Assembly: GCF_022695595.1 (NCBI RefSeq) | Contig: NZ_CP074380.1 | Span: forward strand, 4,748,501-4,812,500 | Direction of reading: 5' to 3' | Source: Streptomyces sp. MST-110588 | GTDB taxonomy: Bacteria; Actinomycetota; Actinomycetes; Streptomycetales; Streptomycetaceae | Length of the DNA stretch: 64,000 nt | Shown: one piece after another, positions 1 to 8,914 of the stretch | Position numbering within the stretch: position 1 is the first letter of the stretch | How the letters are laid out: every line of letters starts with the position of its first letter | Made by a program: the position numbers and the translations under genes | The notes under the pieces: model-generated | Database searches by the model: none | What the model was told of the DNA's origin: nothing | The model's input: only the letters and a program-made list of their open reading frames with translations

Positions 1-1308
1 TTCGTCCCTCCCCGCGTCCACCCGCCCGCGGCGCCGCGCATGGGCGCCAACTACACGCCCGGACGCGGCTGGTTCCACCACTGGCTCGACTTCGACCCCG
101 ACGACGTACACCGGGACTTCGACGCGCTGGCCGGGCTCGGCCTGGACCACGTACGGGTCTTCGCGCTCTGGCCGGTCTTCCAGCCCAACCGCGCCCTGGT
201 CCGCCCCCGCGCCCTCGACCAGCTCGGGCAGCTCGTGGACGCCGCCGCCGGACACGGCCTGGACGTCGCCGTGGACGCCCTCCAGGGCCATCTGTCCAGC
301 TTCGACTTCATGCCGTCCTGGCTACGGAGCTGGCACCGCCGCAACATGTTCACCGACCCCGAAGCCATCGACGGCGAGGTCCGCTACCTGGAGGCGCTGG
401 CCCGTACGCTCGCCGGACGGCCCAACTTCCTGGGCCTGAGCCTGGGCAACGAGGTCAACCAGTTCTCCGGCCCGCCGCACCCCGACCCCGACACCTGTAC
501 GCGGGAGGAGGCCGGGGCCTGGCTGGAACGCCTGCTGGCGGTGTGCGAGCGGGCCGCGCCCGGCAAGCTGCACACCCACTGCGAGTACGACGCGGTGTGG
601 TTCCAGGACGGCCACCCCTTCACCCCCGCCCACGCCGCCCGCCTCGGTGCCGTCACCGCCGTCCACTCCTGGGTCTTCAACGGCACCGCGCAGCACCACG
701 GCCCCGGCGGCACCGCCACGGTCCGGCACGCCGAGTACCTCATCGAACTGTCCAAGGCGTGGGCGCGCGACCCGCGACGGCCGGTGTGGCTCCAGGAGGT
801 CGGCGCGCCGGCCCCGCTCGTCCCCGCCAGGCAGGCCGCCGCTTTCACCGAGGCCACCCTGACCAATGCGCTGACCTGCGAGGACCTTTACGGCATCACC
901 TGGTGGTGCTCGCACGACGTCTCACGGGAGCTGGCCGACTTCCCGGAACTGGAGTACGGGCTCGGGCTGCTGACCTGCGAAGGGGACGTCAAGCCGGCCG
1001 GGCGGGCGGTGGCCGGGACGGCCGCCCGGCTGCGCGCCGACCCGCCGCGCCCGGTGCTCCGCAGGACCGCGCTGGTGCTGGATGCGGGAGAGGCCGAGGG
1101 CGCGGGAGGGGGCGGGGAAGCGGGAGGGGGCGACGCGGCGCCGGGCCGCTCGGTGTGCGCGCCGGGCGGCACGTTCTTCGAGGCGTGGGCCCGGCTGGCG
1201 GACCAGGGGGTGCGGGCCGCGGTGGTGCTGGCGGGGCGGGCGCGGGACGCGGGGCACCTCGCCGCGCGGGGCATCACGGAAGTGGTGCGTCCGGAGGATG
1301 TCGGCTGA
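1..1308 (+). CDS. GH5-type glycoside hydrolase, probable beta-mannosidase (5' end outside window)
   Basis: Retaining TIM-barrel glycosidase of the GH5 type. Numbering from the ATG at 40, the acid/base glutamate is E138 in LGNEVNQF and the nucleophile is E253 in WLQEVGAP. The frame is open back to base 1 without a stop, and residues around the ATG (PRMGANYTPG) look like an internal position of the family N-terminus, so the true start is probably just outside the window. No signal peptide is seen, which suggests a cytoplasmic enzyme. A Gly/Glu-rich insert lies near 1080-1140. A secreted GH85 and a GH38 follow on the same strand. In that context a beta-mannosidase acting on the Man-beta-1,4-GlcNAc core (GH5_18 type) is the best guess. 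The clan is well supported; the exact substrate is inferred. Confidence 0.8.
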   Translation, partial: FVPPRVHPPAAPRMGANYTPGRGWFHHWLDFDPDDVHRDFDALAGLGLDHVRVFALWPVFQPNRALVRPRALDQLGQLVDAAAGHGLDVAVDALQGHLSSFDFMPSWLRSWHRRNMFTDPEAIDGEVRYLEALARTLAGRPNFLGLSLGNEVNQFSGPPHPDPDTCTREEAGAWLERLLAVCERAAPGKLHTHCEYDAVWFQDGHPFTPAHAARLGAVTAVHSWVFNGTAQHHGPGGTATVRHAEYLIELSKAWARDPRRPVWLQEVGAPAPLVPARQAAAFTEATLTNALTCEDLYGITWWCSHDVSRELADFPELEYGLGLLTCEGDVKPAGRAVAGTAARLRADPPRPVLRRTALVLDAGEAEGAGGGGEAGGGDAAPGRSVCAPGGTFFEAWARLADQGVRAAVVLAGRARDAGHLAARGITEVVRPEDVG

Positions 1309-1409
1309 GCACCGAGGCCGGCCGAGCACCGGGGGCGGCCGAGCACGCGAGTACGTACGACGGGCACGACACCGAGGACGAAAACCGAGGACGAAACCAG
1401 GAGCGAGCA

Positions 1410-3575
1410 GTGGCCGACAGACGGTTGCCCGACCCGGGCACCAGCACCCGCACGCCTTCACCCGCACCCCGTACGGTCCCCGCGGTCTCCCGCCGTGCCG
1501 TGATGGCGGGTGCCGTCGCCACGGCGACCGTACTGCCCCTCGCGGGACCAGCGGCCCCGGCTCCGGTCCCGGCACGGGGCCCGGCCCCCGCCGCCCCCGC
1601 CGCGTCCCTCCAGCCGTACGCCTCGTACTGGTTCCCCGACAGCTTCCCCGAGGGGCGGCAGCCCGACCCGGGAGCCGTCTGGCGCAGCCTGAAGACCTGG
1701 CGCCCGCAGGACGACCCCGACCTGCCGTACAACACCGCGACCGTGCCGCTCGCCGAACGCTTCACTCCGGTCCCCGCCACCCCCACCGCCCGCCGTGACC
1801 AGGCGCGCGTCACAGCGCTGGTCTCCTTCGCGGGTACCGCGGCCAACCCCTCCCAGGGCGTGCCCTCGGCCGACTACTACGCCCTGACCCACTGGGCTTT
1901 CCTGGAGGAGCTGGTCTTCTGGGGCGGCTCCTCGGGAGAGGGCGTCATCCTCGCCCCCAACGCCCCCGTCGTGGACGCCGCGCACCGCAACGGCGTCCGT
2001 GTGCTGGGCACGGTCTTCCTCCCGCCGGCCGCCTTCGGCGGCGACCTGAAGTGGACCCGTGAACTGGTCCAGCGCGACTCCCTGGGCCGCTTCCCGCTCG
2101 CCGGCAAGCTGGTCCAGGTTGCCCGTACGTACGGGTTCGACGGCTGGTTCCTCAACGCGGAGACCGACGGCGGCGACGCCCAACTGGCGCGCGACGTCGC
2201 CGACTTCCTCCAGGCGCTGCGGGCCGCCGCGCCCGAACTGCGGATCACCTGGTACGACGCGCTGAACGCGGACGGCCGGGTCGGCTGGCAGGGCGCCCTG
2301 AACGACCGGAACGCGATGTTCCTCCAGCGCGGCGCGGGGAAGGTATCCGACACGATGTTCGTGGACTTCCGCTGGAGCGCCGCCCGGCTCGCGTCCTCGG
2401 CCGCCCACGCCCGGCGGCTGGGGCGTTCCCCGTACGAGCTGTGGGCCGGGGTGGACGTGGAGGCGAACGGCTGGGGGACCGGCGTCGACTGGGAGGCGAT
2501 CGTGCCCGGGGGCCGTGACCACGTGGTGTCCTACGGGTTCTACCGGCCGGAGTGGACCCGCCGGGCGGGCGAGGCGCCCGGCCGCTTCCACGACCGGGAC
2601 GACCGGTTCTGGTGCGGCCAGAACACCGACCCGTCCGCACCGGCCGGCCCGGGTGCCTGGCAGCCGCCCGCCCGGCACGTCGCCGACCGCTCCACGGTCA
2701 CGGCCGTGCCCTTCGCCTGCTCCTTCAGCACCGGGCACGGCACCGACTGGTACGAGAACGGGGTGCGGACCGGCGAGGGCGGGTGGAGCCACCTTGCGCT
2801 CCAGGACCGGCTGCCGGGCCGCCGCTGGTCCGTCCGTACGCGCGGGGCGCGCCCGCAGGTGGCGCTGGACTTCGACGCGGCCTGGCGCGGCGGCAGCAGC
2901 CTGCTGGTCGAGGGCGACCTGTCCGACGGGCCGGTGACGCTGGAACTGTTCCGTACGCGGCTGCCGCTGCGCGAGGGGACCGTACTGGAACTCGTGCACC
3001 GGACCGAGGCGGGCTCCGCGCCCGTCACCGTCACCGCCGCCGTGGCCCACCACGAGCCGAAGGCCGCCGGGACCCCGCCCGACATGCGGTTCCTGCCCGT
3101 CAAAGCCGTACGGACCGTGGCCGGCTGGACGACCTCGGCCGTACGGATCGGGGGCGGCGCGGCACGTACCGCCTGCGTGCTCGGGGTGCGGCTGGAAGCG
3201 CCGGAGGGCGGTGGCGGGGCCCGCTGGCGGCTCGGCGCGCTGGCGGTACACGACGGCGCGCCCGGAAAGGCGACCCCCGCGCCACCGCGCGGCCTGACGG
3301 TCGCGGCCCGGCGGGACACCGGCCGGGACACGGCCGAACTGCGGCTGACCTGGCGGGCGGCGGCCCGCCGCACGGGCCCCGTACCCCGGCACTACGAAGT
3401 CCACCAGCTCCTGCCGGACGGCGCGCGCCGCTTCCTCGGCGGGACCTGCGGCACCGCGCTGTACATACCCGCGGTGCGCCGGACGGCGGGGGAGCGGGCC
3501 ACCCGCCTGGAGGTGCGGGCCGTCGGCGAGCTGTACACCTCTTCAGCCCCGGTGCCGGCCGTGGTGAGCTGGTAG
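1410..3575 (+). CDS. Secreted endo-beta-N-acetylglucosaminidase, GH85
   Basis: Cleaves the chitobiose core of high-mannose N-glycans between the two GlcNAc residues. GTG start at 1410 chosen because AGGAG lies 6 nt upstream (1399-1403); this gives 721 aa. A twin-arginine signal is visible: SRRAVMAGAVATATVLPLAG at about residues 27-46, followed by an Ala/Pro-rich stretch, so export by Tat is likely. The GH85 catalytic pair is in GFDGWFLNAE, N249 (orients the substrate acetamido group) and E251 (acid/base). The C-terminal third looks like beta-sandwich/fibronectin-like accessory domains. It sits 101 bp after the GH5 gene and 121 bp before GH38. Secreted GH85 with cytoplasmic GH38 and GH5 makes a complete route from glycoprotein to monosaccharides; an oligosaccharide ABC importer would be expected upstream, outside the window. 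Confidence 0.9.
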   Translation: MADRRLPDPGTSTRTPSPAPRTVPAVSRRAVMAGAVATATVLPLAGPAAPAPVPARGPAPAAPAASLQPYASYWFPDSFPEGRQPDPGAVWRSLKTWRPQDDPDLPYNTATVPLAERFTPVPATPTARRDQARVTALVSFAGTAANPSQGVPSADYYALTHWAFLEELVFWGGSSGEGVILAPNAPVVDAAHRNGVRVLGTVFLPPAAFGGDLKWTRELVQRDSLGRFPLAGKLVQVARTYGFDGWFLNAETDGGDAQLARDVADFLQALRAAAPELRITWYDALNADGRVGWQGALNDRNAMFLQRGAGKVSDTMFVDFRWSAARLASSAAHARRLGRSPYELWAGVDVEANGWGTGVDWEAIVPGGRDHVVSYGFYRPEWTRRAGEAPGRFHDRDDRFWCGQNTDPSAPAGPGAWQPPARHVADRSTVTAVPFACSFSTGHGTDWYENGVRTGEGGWSHLALQDRLPGRRWSVRTRGARPQVALDFDAAWRGGSSLLVEGDLSDGPVTLELFRTRLPLREGTVLELVHRTEAGSAPVTVTAAVAHHEPKAAGTPPDMRFLPVKAVRTVAGWTTSAVRIGGGAARTACVLGVRLEAPEGGGGARWRLGALAVHDGAPGKATPAPPRGLTVAARRDTGRDTAELRLTWRAAARRTGPVPRHYEVHQLLPDGARRFLGGTCGTALYIPAVRRTAGERATRLEVRAVGELYTSSAPVPAVVSW

Positions 3576-3696
3576 TTCCCGGCCCCCGGACCGCGACCGT
3601 CACCGCCCCGACTCCTGCACTCCTGCCCTGCACCCCCACATCCCTGCCCTGCACCACCGCCCCCGTGCCCCGCACCCACCGGAACCGGAGCCCGTC

Positions 3697-6600
3697 ATGC
3701 ACGACGACCGCAGCATCGTCGAACACCGCCTTCTCCGCGTCCTGAAGGACCGGATCAAACCCGCCGTCCGCAGCCGTTCCGTGCCGCTGACCGTCGAGCG
3801 CTGGGAGGCGCCCGGCGAACCCGTACCGGTCGCCGAGGGGCTGGCCGCCGCCTACGAGCCCGCCAAGACGGGCGAGAGCTGGGGCCCCGCCTGGGGCACC
3901 ACCTGGTTCAAGGTCACCGGCCGCGTCCCCGAGGAGTGGGCCGGGCGCACCGTCGAAGCCGTCCTGGACCTCGGCTTCGACCGCATGACGCCGGGCTTCC
4001 AGTGCGAGGGGCTGGTCCACCGCCCCGACGGCCACGCCGTGAAGGGCCTCAACCCGTACAACGACTGGGTCCGGTTGGGCGATCCGGCGGCCGGCGGCGA
4101 GGAGGTGGAGCTGTACGTCGAGGCGGCCTCCAACCCGGTCCTGGCCGACCAGACCCCCACGTACGAAGGCGACCGGCTCACCGCGAGCCACCGGCCGCTG
4201 TACCGCCTGGAGCGGATGGACCTGGTGGTCTTCGAGACGGAGGTGTGGGAGCTGGTTCAGGACCTGGAAGTGCTGTACGGGCTGATGAGGGAGCTCTCGG
4301 AGACCGACGCGCGCCGGTACGGGATCCTGCGCGCCGTCGAACAGGCCCTGGACGCCCTGGACCTGGCCGATGTACCCGCCTCGGCCGGCCGGGCCCGCGC
4401 GCGGCTGGCGGACGTCCGGTCCGCCCCGGCCCACGCCTCCGCCCACCGCCTGAGCGCCGTCGGCCACGCCCACATCGACTCGGCCTGGCTGTGGCCGCTG
4501 CGCGAGACGGTGCGCAAGGTGGCCCGTACGTGCTCCAACGTCACCGCCCTGATGGACGACCACCCCGAGTTCGTCTTCGCGATGTCGCAGGCGCAGCAGC
4601 TCGCCTGGATCAAGGAGCACCGGCCCGAGGTCTTCGCCCGGGTGAAGGAGAAGATCGCCGCCGGGCAGTTCGTGCCGGTCGGCGGGATGTGGGTGGAGTC
4701 CGACACCAACATGGTCGGCGGGGAGGCGATGGCCCGGCAGTTCCTCTACGGGAAGAAGTTCTTCCTGGAGGAGTTCGGGATCGAGACGCGGGAGGTCTGG
4801 CTGCCGGACTCCTTCGGCTACACCGCCGCCATGCCGCAGCTCGTCAAGCTCTCCGGCTCACGGTGGTTCCTGACCCAGAAGATCTCCTGGAGCCAGACCA
4901 ACGCCTTCCCCCACCACACCTTCTGGTGGGAGGGCATCGACGGCACCCGCGTCTTCACCCACTTCCCGCCCGTGGACACCTACAACTCCGACCTGGGCGG
5001 CGGGCAACTGGCGCATGCCGCCCGCAACTACCGCGAGAAGGGGCGCGGTTCGCGCTCGCTGGTGCCCTTCGGGTGGGGTGACGGCGGGGGCGGGCCCACC
5101 CGCGAGATGCTCGCCCGCGCGGCACGGCTGCACGACCTGGAAGGCTCCCCGCGCGTGACGGTCGAACGCCCCTCGGCGTTCTTCGAGAAGGCACACGCCG
5201 AATACCCGGACGCGCCCGTATGGGCGGGCGAACTGTACCTGGAGCTGCACCGCGGTACGTACACCTCGCAGGCCAGGACCAAGCAGGGCAACCGGCACAG
5301 CGAGTCGCTGCTGCGCGAGGCCGAGCTGTGGGCCGCCACCGCCGCCGTACGCGTGCCGGGCCACACCTATCCGTACGAGGACCTGGAGCGCCTGTGGAAG
5401 ACGGTGCTGCTGCACCAGTTCCACGACATCCTGCCCGGCTCGTCCATCGCCTGGGTGCACCGCGAGGCCCGCGAGACCTACGCGCGGGTGCGGGCGGAGC
5501 TGACGGCCGTGGTGGAGGCCGCACAGCGGGCACTGGCGGGGGAAGGGAGAGAGCGGATCGTCTTCAACGCCGCTCCGCACGCGCGGCACGGGGTACCGGC
5601 GGGCGGCGCGGCGGTGGTGACCGGCCAGGCCGGCGAGCCGGACGCGGATGTCGCGCCCGTCACCCTGGAGGAGCGCCCGGAGGGCGGCTTCACGCTGGCC
5701 AACGGCCTGCTGCGGATCGAGGTCGACGGGCGCGGCCTGGTGGTCTCCGCGTACGACATCCAGGCGCGCCGAGAGGCCGTCGCCCCCGGGCTGGCCGCCA
5801 ACCTCCTCCAGATCCACCCGGACTTCCCCAACATGTGGGACGCCTGGGACCTGGACGCGTTCTACCGCCACCAGGTCACCGATCTGACCGGGGTGGAGGA
5901 GCTGACCGCGCGGGGACCCGGGACCGGGCCGGACGAGGAGGACCGGGCGGCGCGCGTCAGGGTCGTACGGGCCTTCGGGTCCTCCCGCGTCACGCAGGTG
6001 CTGACGCTGCGGGCCGGAGCCAAGGTCCTGGACATCGACACCGAGGTGGACTGGCACGAGACCGAGACCATCCTCAAGGCCGCCTTCCCGCTGGACGTCA
6101 AGGCCGAACGGTCCGCCTCCGAGACCCAGTTCGGGCACGTCTTCCGTGCCACGCACACCAACACCTCCTGGGAGGCCGCCAAGTTCGAGATCTGCGCGCA
6201 CCGCTGGATCCACGTCGAGGAACCCGGCTGGGGCGCCGCCATCGTCAACGACTCCACGTACGGGCACGACGTCACCCGCGACATCCGCGCGGACGGCGGC
6301 CAGACCACGACCGTACGGCTCTCGCTGCTGCGCGCCCCGCGCTACCCGGACCCGGAGACCGACCAGGGGCGGCACCGGCTGCGGTACGCGCTGGCGCCCG
6401 GCGCGGGCGTGACCGACGCGGTCCGCGAGGGGCACTGGATCAACCTGCCGGAGCGCACGGTCGAGGGCGCGGACCCGGTGGCCCCGCTGGTCTCGGTGGA
6501 CAACGACGCGGTGGTCGTGGCGGCCGTCAAGCTCGCCGAGGACCGGGGCGGCGATGTGGTCGTGCGCCTCTACGAGTCGGCGGGCGGGCGCGCACAGGCC

Positions 6601-6795
6601 GTACTTAAGACCTCGTTCCCGCTGGCGGGGGCGGTGGAGACGGATCTGCTGGAGCGGCCGTACGGGGGCGGGACGGGGGAGGCGGGTGCCGCGAGGTATG
6701 AGGCACCGAGCGGTCCGTCCGGTGGCGGCCGGGTGCTGCTGGCCCTGCGGCCGTTCCAGATCGTGACCGTACGGCTGTCGCGGGCGGACGGCTGA
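3697..6795 (+). CDS. Alpha-mannosidase, GH38
   Basis: Zinc-dependent retaining alpha-mannosidase of 1032 aa, normal length for bacterial GH38. An N-terminal beta domain (residues 1-245) precedes the catalytic domain. GHAHIDSAWLW carries the zinc ligands H259 and D261, LPDSFGY carries D371 (nucleophile and zinc ligand), and LLHQFHDILPG supplies the distal histidine. The rest is the large C-terminal beta-sandwich region. No signal peptide, so it should act inside the cell on imported mannose-rich oligosaccharides released by the upstream GH85. The ATG at 3697 has only a weak GGAG-like site (3687-3690), but the residues that follow match the usual start of the family. The stop codon lies within a 17-bp tandem duplication (6784-6817). 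Confidence 0.93.
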   Translation: MHDDRSIVEHRLLRVLKDRIKPAVRSRSVPLTVERWEAPGEPVPVAEGLAAAYEPAKTGESWGPAWGTTWFKVTGRVPEEWAGRTVEAVLDLGFDRMTPGFQCEGLVHRPDGHAVKGLNPYNDWVRLGDPAAGGEEVELYVEAASNPVLADQTPTYEGDRLTASHRPLYRLERMDLVVFETEVWELVQDLEVLYGLMRELSETDARRYGILRAVEQALDALDLADVPASAGRARARLADVRSAPAHASAHRLSAVGHAHIDSAWLWPLRETVRKVARTCSNVTALMDDHPEFVFAMSQAQQLAWIKEHRPEVFARVKEKIAAGQFVPVGGMWVESDTNMVGGEAMARQFLYGKKFFLEEFGIETREVWLPDSFGYTAAMPQLVKLSGSRWFLTQKISWSQTNAFPHHTFWWEGIDGTRVFTHFPPVDTYNSDLGGGQLAHAARNYREKGRGSRSLVPFGWGDGGGGPTREMLARAARLHDLEGSPRVTVERPSAFFEKAHAEYPDAPVWAGELYLELHRGTYTSQARTKQGNRHSESLLREAELWAATAAVRVPGHTYPYEDLERLWKTVLLHQFHDILPGSSIAWVHREARETYARVRAELTAVVEAAQRALAGEGRERIVFNAAPHARHGVPAGGAAVVTGQAGEPDADVAPVTLEERPEGGFTLANGLLRIEVDGRGLVVSAYDIQARREAVAPGLAANLLQIHPDFPNMWDAWDLDAFYRHQVTDLTGVEELTARGPGTGPDEEDRAARVRVVRAFGSSRVTQVLTLRAGAKVLDIDTEVDWHETETILKAAFPLDVKAERSASETQFGHVFRATHTNTSWEAAKFEICAHRWIHVEEPGWGAAIVNDSTYGHDVTRDIRADGGQTTTVRLSLLRAPRYPDPETDQGRHRLRYALAPGAGVTDAVREGHWINLPERTVEGADPVAPLVSVDNDAVVVAAVKLAEDRGGDVVVRLYESAGGRAQAVLKTSFPLAGAVETDLLERPYGGGTGEAGAARYEAPSGPSGGGRVLLALRPFQIVTVRLSRADG

Positions 6796-6817
6796 CGGAG
6801 GCGGACGGCTGACGGAG
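6784..6817. repeat. 17-bp tandem duplication spanning the GH38 stop codon
   Basis: Two identical 17-bp units (6784-6800 and 6801-6817). The first contains the TGA stop of the alpha-mannosidase gene at 6793-6795, so the second is a non-coding copy of the gene end. Confidence 0.85.
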
Positions 6818-6880
6818 GCGACGGGAAACCCCCTGAGCCACGGAAGCCACAGAGACGCGGCAAACGGGAAAGAAACAGAT

Positions 6881-6926
6881 ACGGGGTACGGCGGCGGCCC
6901 GCATCCGGCCCGCCGCCGTACCCCGT
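6881..6926. terminator. Bidirectional hairpin terminator between convergent genes
   Basis: Perfect inverted repeat with 17-bp arms (6881-6897 and 6910-6926) and a 12-nt loop, placed between the convergent ends of the alpha-mannosidase gene (6795) and the membrane protein gene (6962). No T-tract on either strand, as is usual in Streptomyces. The right arm runs into a short CCCCGTA-type repeat up to about 6948, which offers alternative pairing. Confidence 0.85.
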
Positions 6927-6961
6927 ACCCCGTACCCCCTACCCCGTACCGGCGCCCGCGC

Positions 6962-8131
6962 TCAGCCCAGCCGGCAGTGCGCGCACTGACCGCGCCGGCG
7001 GAGGTAGTACGCCAGCGTCGCCGCGCCCAGGGCCACGCCCCACAGCGCCCAGAAGATGCCAGGACCGTTGGCGCCCCACATCTCGGCCGTCACGTGCCGG
7101 ATGTTCATCAGGCCGCCCGGCACCAGCACCAGCGCCACGACCGTGGCCGGGACGATCGCCGTGGCCGGCCGCACCGGCTTGCCCGCCTTCCACCACACCC
7201 AGCGCGGCCACACCTCGCCCCACCGGCTGATCAGCCCGTGGGTGAGCAGACCGCCCGCCGTCGAGGCGAGCGCCAGGCCCAGCGCGATCTCCATCATCCC
7301 GGGCGTGCTCTGCATGTCCTTCAGGAACTCCTCCGTGATGCCCAGGGGCCAGTCGAAGTACCAGGCGAGCCGGGTCAGGTCGTAGGGGATCGACGCCGCG
7401 GCGGCCGTCCAGACCGCCCAGCGTCCCCAGCGCCGCGTGGCCTCCGGCGTGGTCCAGCGCGCCGCCGGGGTGTGCCGGTTCCGGCCGCAGTGGACGCACG
7501 ACCCGGCGGTGCGCCGCTGGTAGGCCAGGGTCGCCAGGGCCCACAGCAGTCCGCCGACGAAGATGATGACGAGGTTGCCCCGGTGCCAGTAGAGGACGTC
7601 ACCCACCCCGTCCTGCGGACCCGGTACGCCGGTGAACGCGAACACCACGAGCAGCGGCGAGAAGACCAGCAGGCCCAGCAGCGAGTAGTCGGGGACGACC
7701 AGGGCCAGGAACACGGCGGTCCCCCAGCCGTAACCCAGCAGCCAGGCACGGGCCCGGCCCTGCACCCGGCCACGGGCCATCAGCAGCCCGGCGACCACGC
7801 CGAGCGCACCCAGCGCGGCGATGAAGGGACCCACCACCTCCGCCCGGCTCGGTTCGAGCAGCGAGGCCGAGGCACGCTCGGGCCGGGTGGCCGCGAACGG
7901 ATAACCGGCGCCGCCCGCCGCCCAGTACGCTCCGGCGACCCCGTACAGCAGGGACCACAGGGCCGCCAGATAACCGGCCCAGTCCGGCCACAGCGACCAC
8001 CACCGCGTACGGGTCGCGGAGGTGTGGGCGTCGGCATGGGCATGGGCGCGAGCATGGGCGTCGGTACGCGTGCCGACATCGCCACAAGGAACGTCTGGAA
8101 GTGGTTCGGCGCCCGCTGTCCGCCCGGCCAT
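6962..8131 (-). CDS. Multi-pass membrane protein with two CxxC motifs, function unknown
   Basis: 389 aa. The start at 8131 is preceded by AAAGGA 8 nt upstream. The first 40 residues are an unusual His/Ala/Asp-rich tail (DAHARAHAHADAH), followed by about eight hydrophobic segments. Two short soluble pieces, CVHCGRNRH (about residue 217) and CAHCRLG at the extreme C-terminus, each carry a CxxC that could bind a metal or cycle redox state. I do not recognise a characterised family. It stands alone: convergent with the GH38 gene on one side and 236 bp from the next minus-strand gene on the other. Confidence 0.75.
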   Translation of the reverse strand: MAGRTAGAEPLPDVPCGDVGTRTDAHARAHAHADAHTSATRTRWWSLWPDWAGYLAALWSLLYGVAGAYWAAGGAGYPFAATRPERASASLLEPSRAEVVGPFIAALGALGVVAGLLMARGRVQGRARAWLLGYGWGTAVFLALVVPDYSLLGLLVFSPLLVVFAFTGVPGPQDGVGDVLYWHRGNLVIIFVGGLLWALATLAYQRRTAGSCVHCGRNRHTPAARWTTPEATRRWGRWAVWTAAAASIPYDLTRLAWYFDWPLGITEEFLKDMQSTPGMMEIALGLALASTAGGLLTHGLISRWGEVWPRWVWWKAGKPVRPATAIVPATVVALVLVPGGLMNIRHVTAEMWGANGPGIFWALWGVALGAATLAYYLRRRGQCAHCRLG

Positions 8132-8210
8132 GGTCGTAGTCCTTTCTCACCGCCCGGCGGCCCTCCCGCCGGTGCGCCTCCAGCTTTCCGCCGGACGCGG
8201 ACCGGCAACA

Positions 8211-8268
8211 TCTGCCGATCAGCGGAGACCACCGGCCCCGCGGGCGCGCGGGTATGCCGTTCGGCAGA
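8211..8268. promoter_or_regulatory. Distant inverted repeat upstream of the membrane protein gene
   Basis: TCTGCCGA at 8211-8218 and its complement TCGGCAGA at 8261-8268 lie in the 236-bp gap between two minus-strand genes, 42 nt apart. Could be a paired operator for the gene starting at 8131 or chance; no promoter hexamers are convincing. Confidence 0.3.
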
Positions 8269-8367
8269 GAAGACCGGGCGCACCCTCCCGTTCGGGTGGT
8301 TCAAGGGCCTGCCGGGCTTCCGGACCGGGCCGAGCTTCTGTCGGGCCCGTAGGTCGGCGGCCGGGTG

Positions 8368-8757
8368 TCAGGGGGCGTCGTACTCGGCGATCTCCAGCCT
8401 GACTCCGGCCGCTTCCACGTCCGCCACCACCTGTGGCCAGCATTTCCACGTGGCGCGCATCCGGTCGCGGATGGCCCGGCCCGGGATGACCAGTACGGGG
8501 ATCTGCTCCTTGGTCAGGAAGGCCGCCAGGTTGTGCGAGGGTTCGAGGATGGACCAGATCTCGTAGCCCGCGCGTTGATAGCCGTGCTTGTCAACCCAGT
8601 GCTGGAAGAGATCGAGTTGCCCGTCCCAGTCCTTCTCGGGGTCGGTGTAGATGGGAAGTCCGGTGTCCGTGTCGTCGATCTCGCGGGCTCCGAACAACCA
8701 GCCCCATGCACGGATGGGGGTATGCTGTAAAGCCGCAGGGGCTTGGGACTCGGCCAT
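8368..8757 (-). CDS. Hypothetical protein with a TTA (bldA) codon
   Basis: 129-aa acidic, Trp-rich soluble protein; I do not recognise the family. The segment IPVLVIPGRAIRDRMRATWK followed by a conserved-looking C-terminal half suggests a small alpha/beta fold. Codon 10 is TTA (8728-8730), so translation should depend on the bldA tRNA. No Shine-Dalgarno sequence precedes the ATG at 8757, so a leaderless transcript is possible. It sits alone between the membrane protein and the glycosyltransferase, all on the minus strand. Confidence 0.65.
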   Translation of the reverse strand: MAESQAPAALQHTPIRAWGWLFGAREIDDTDTGLPIYTDPEKDWDGQLDLFQHWVDKHGYQRAGYEIWSILEPSHNLAAFLTKEQIPVLVIPGRAIRDRMRATWKCWPQVVADVEAAGVRLEIAEYDAP

Positions 8758-8914
8758 GGGAGGACGCTAGCCGTTCGCCCGGCCCGTCGTGTACCGGACG
8801 CGGATGGTGATCACCGGTTTGGGTGCGGCGTGGTCCGGGTTGCGTCGTACGGGTCCGTACGGGTCCGTGCGGCCGGCCGGAGCGCGGTCGTGCCGCACCT
8901 GTTGTGCCGTGGGT

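Noticed and set aside
1458..3404. Long open frame on the minus strand under the GH85 gene (also 3100-4620, 4858-6435 and 20906-23101)
   Set aside because: Antisense shadows created by high GC third positions; no domain, no ribosome site, and the plus-strand genes have clear catalytic motifs.
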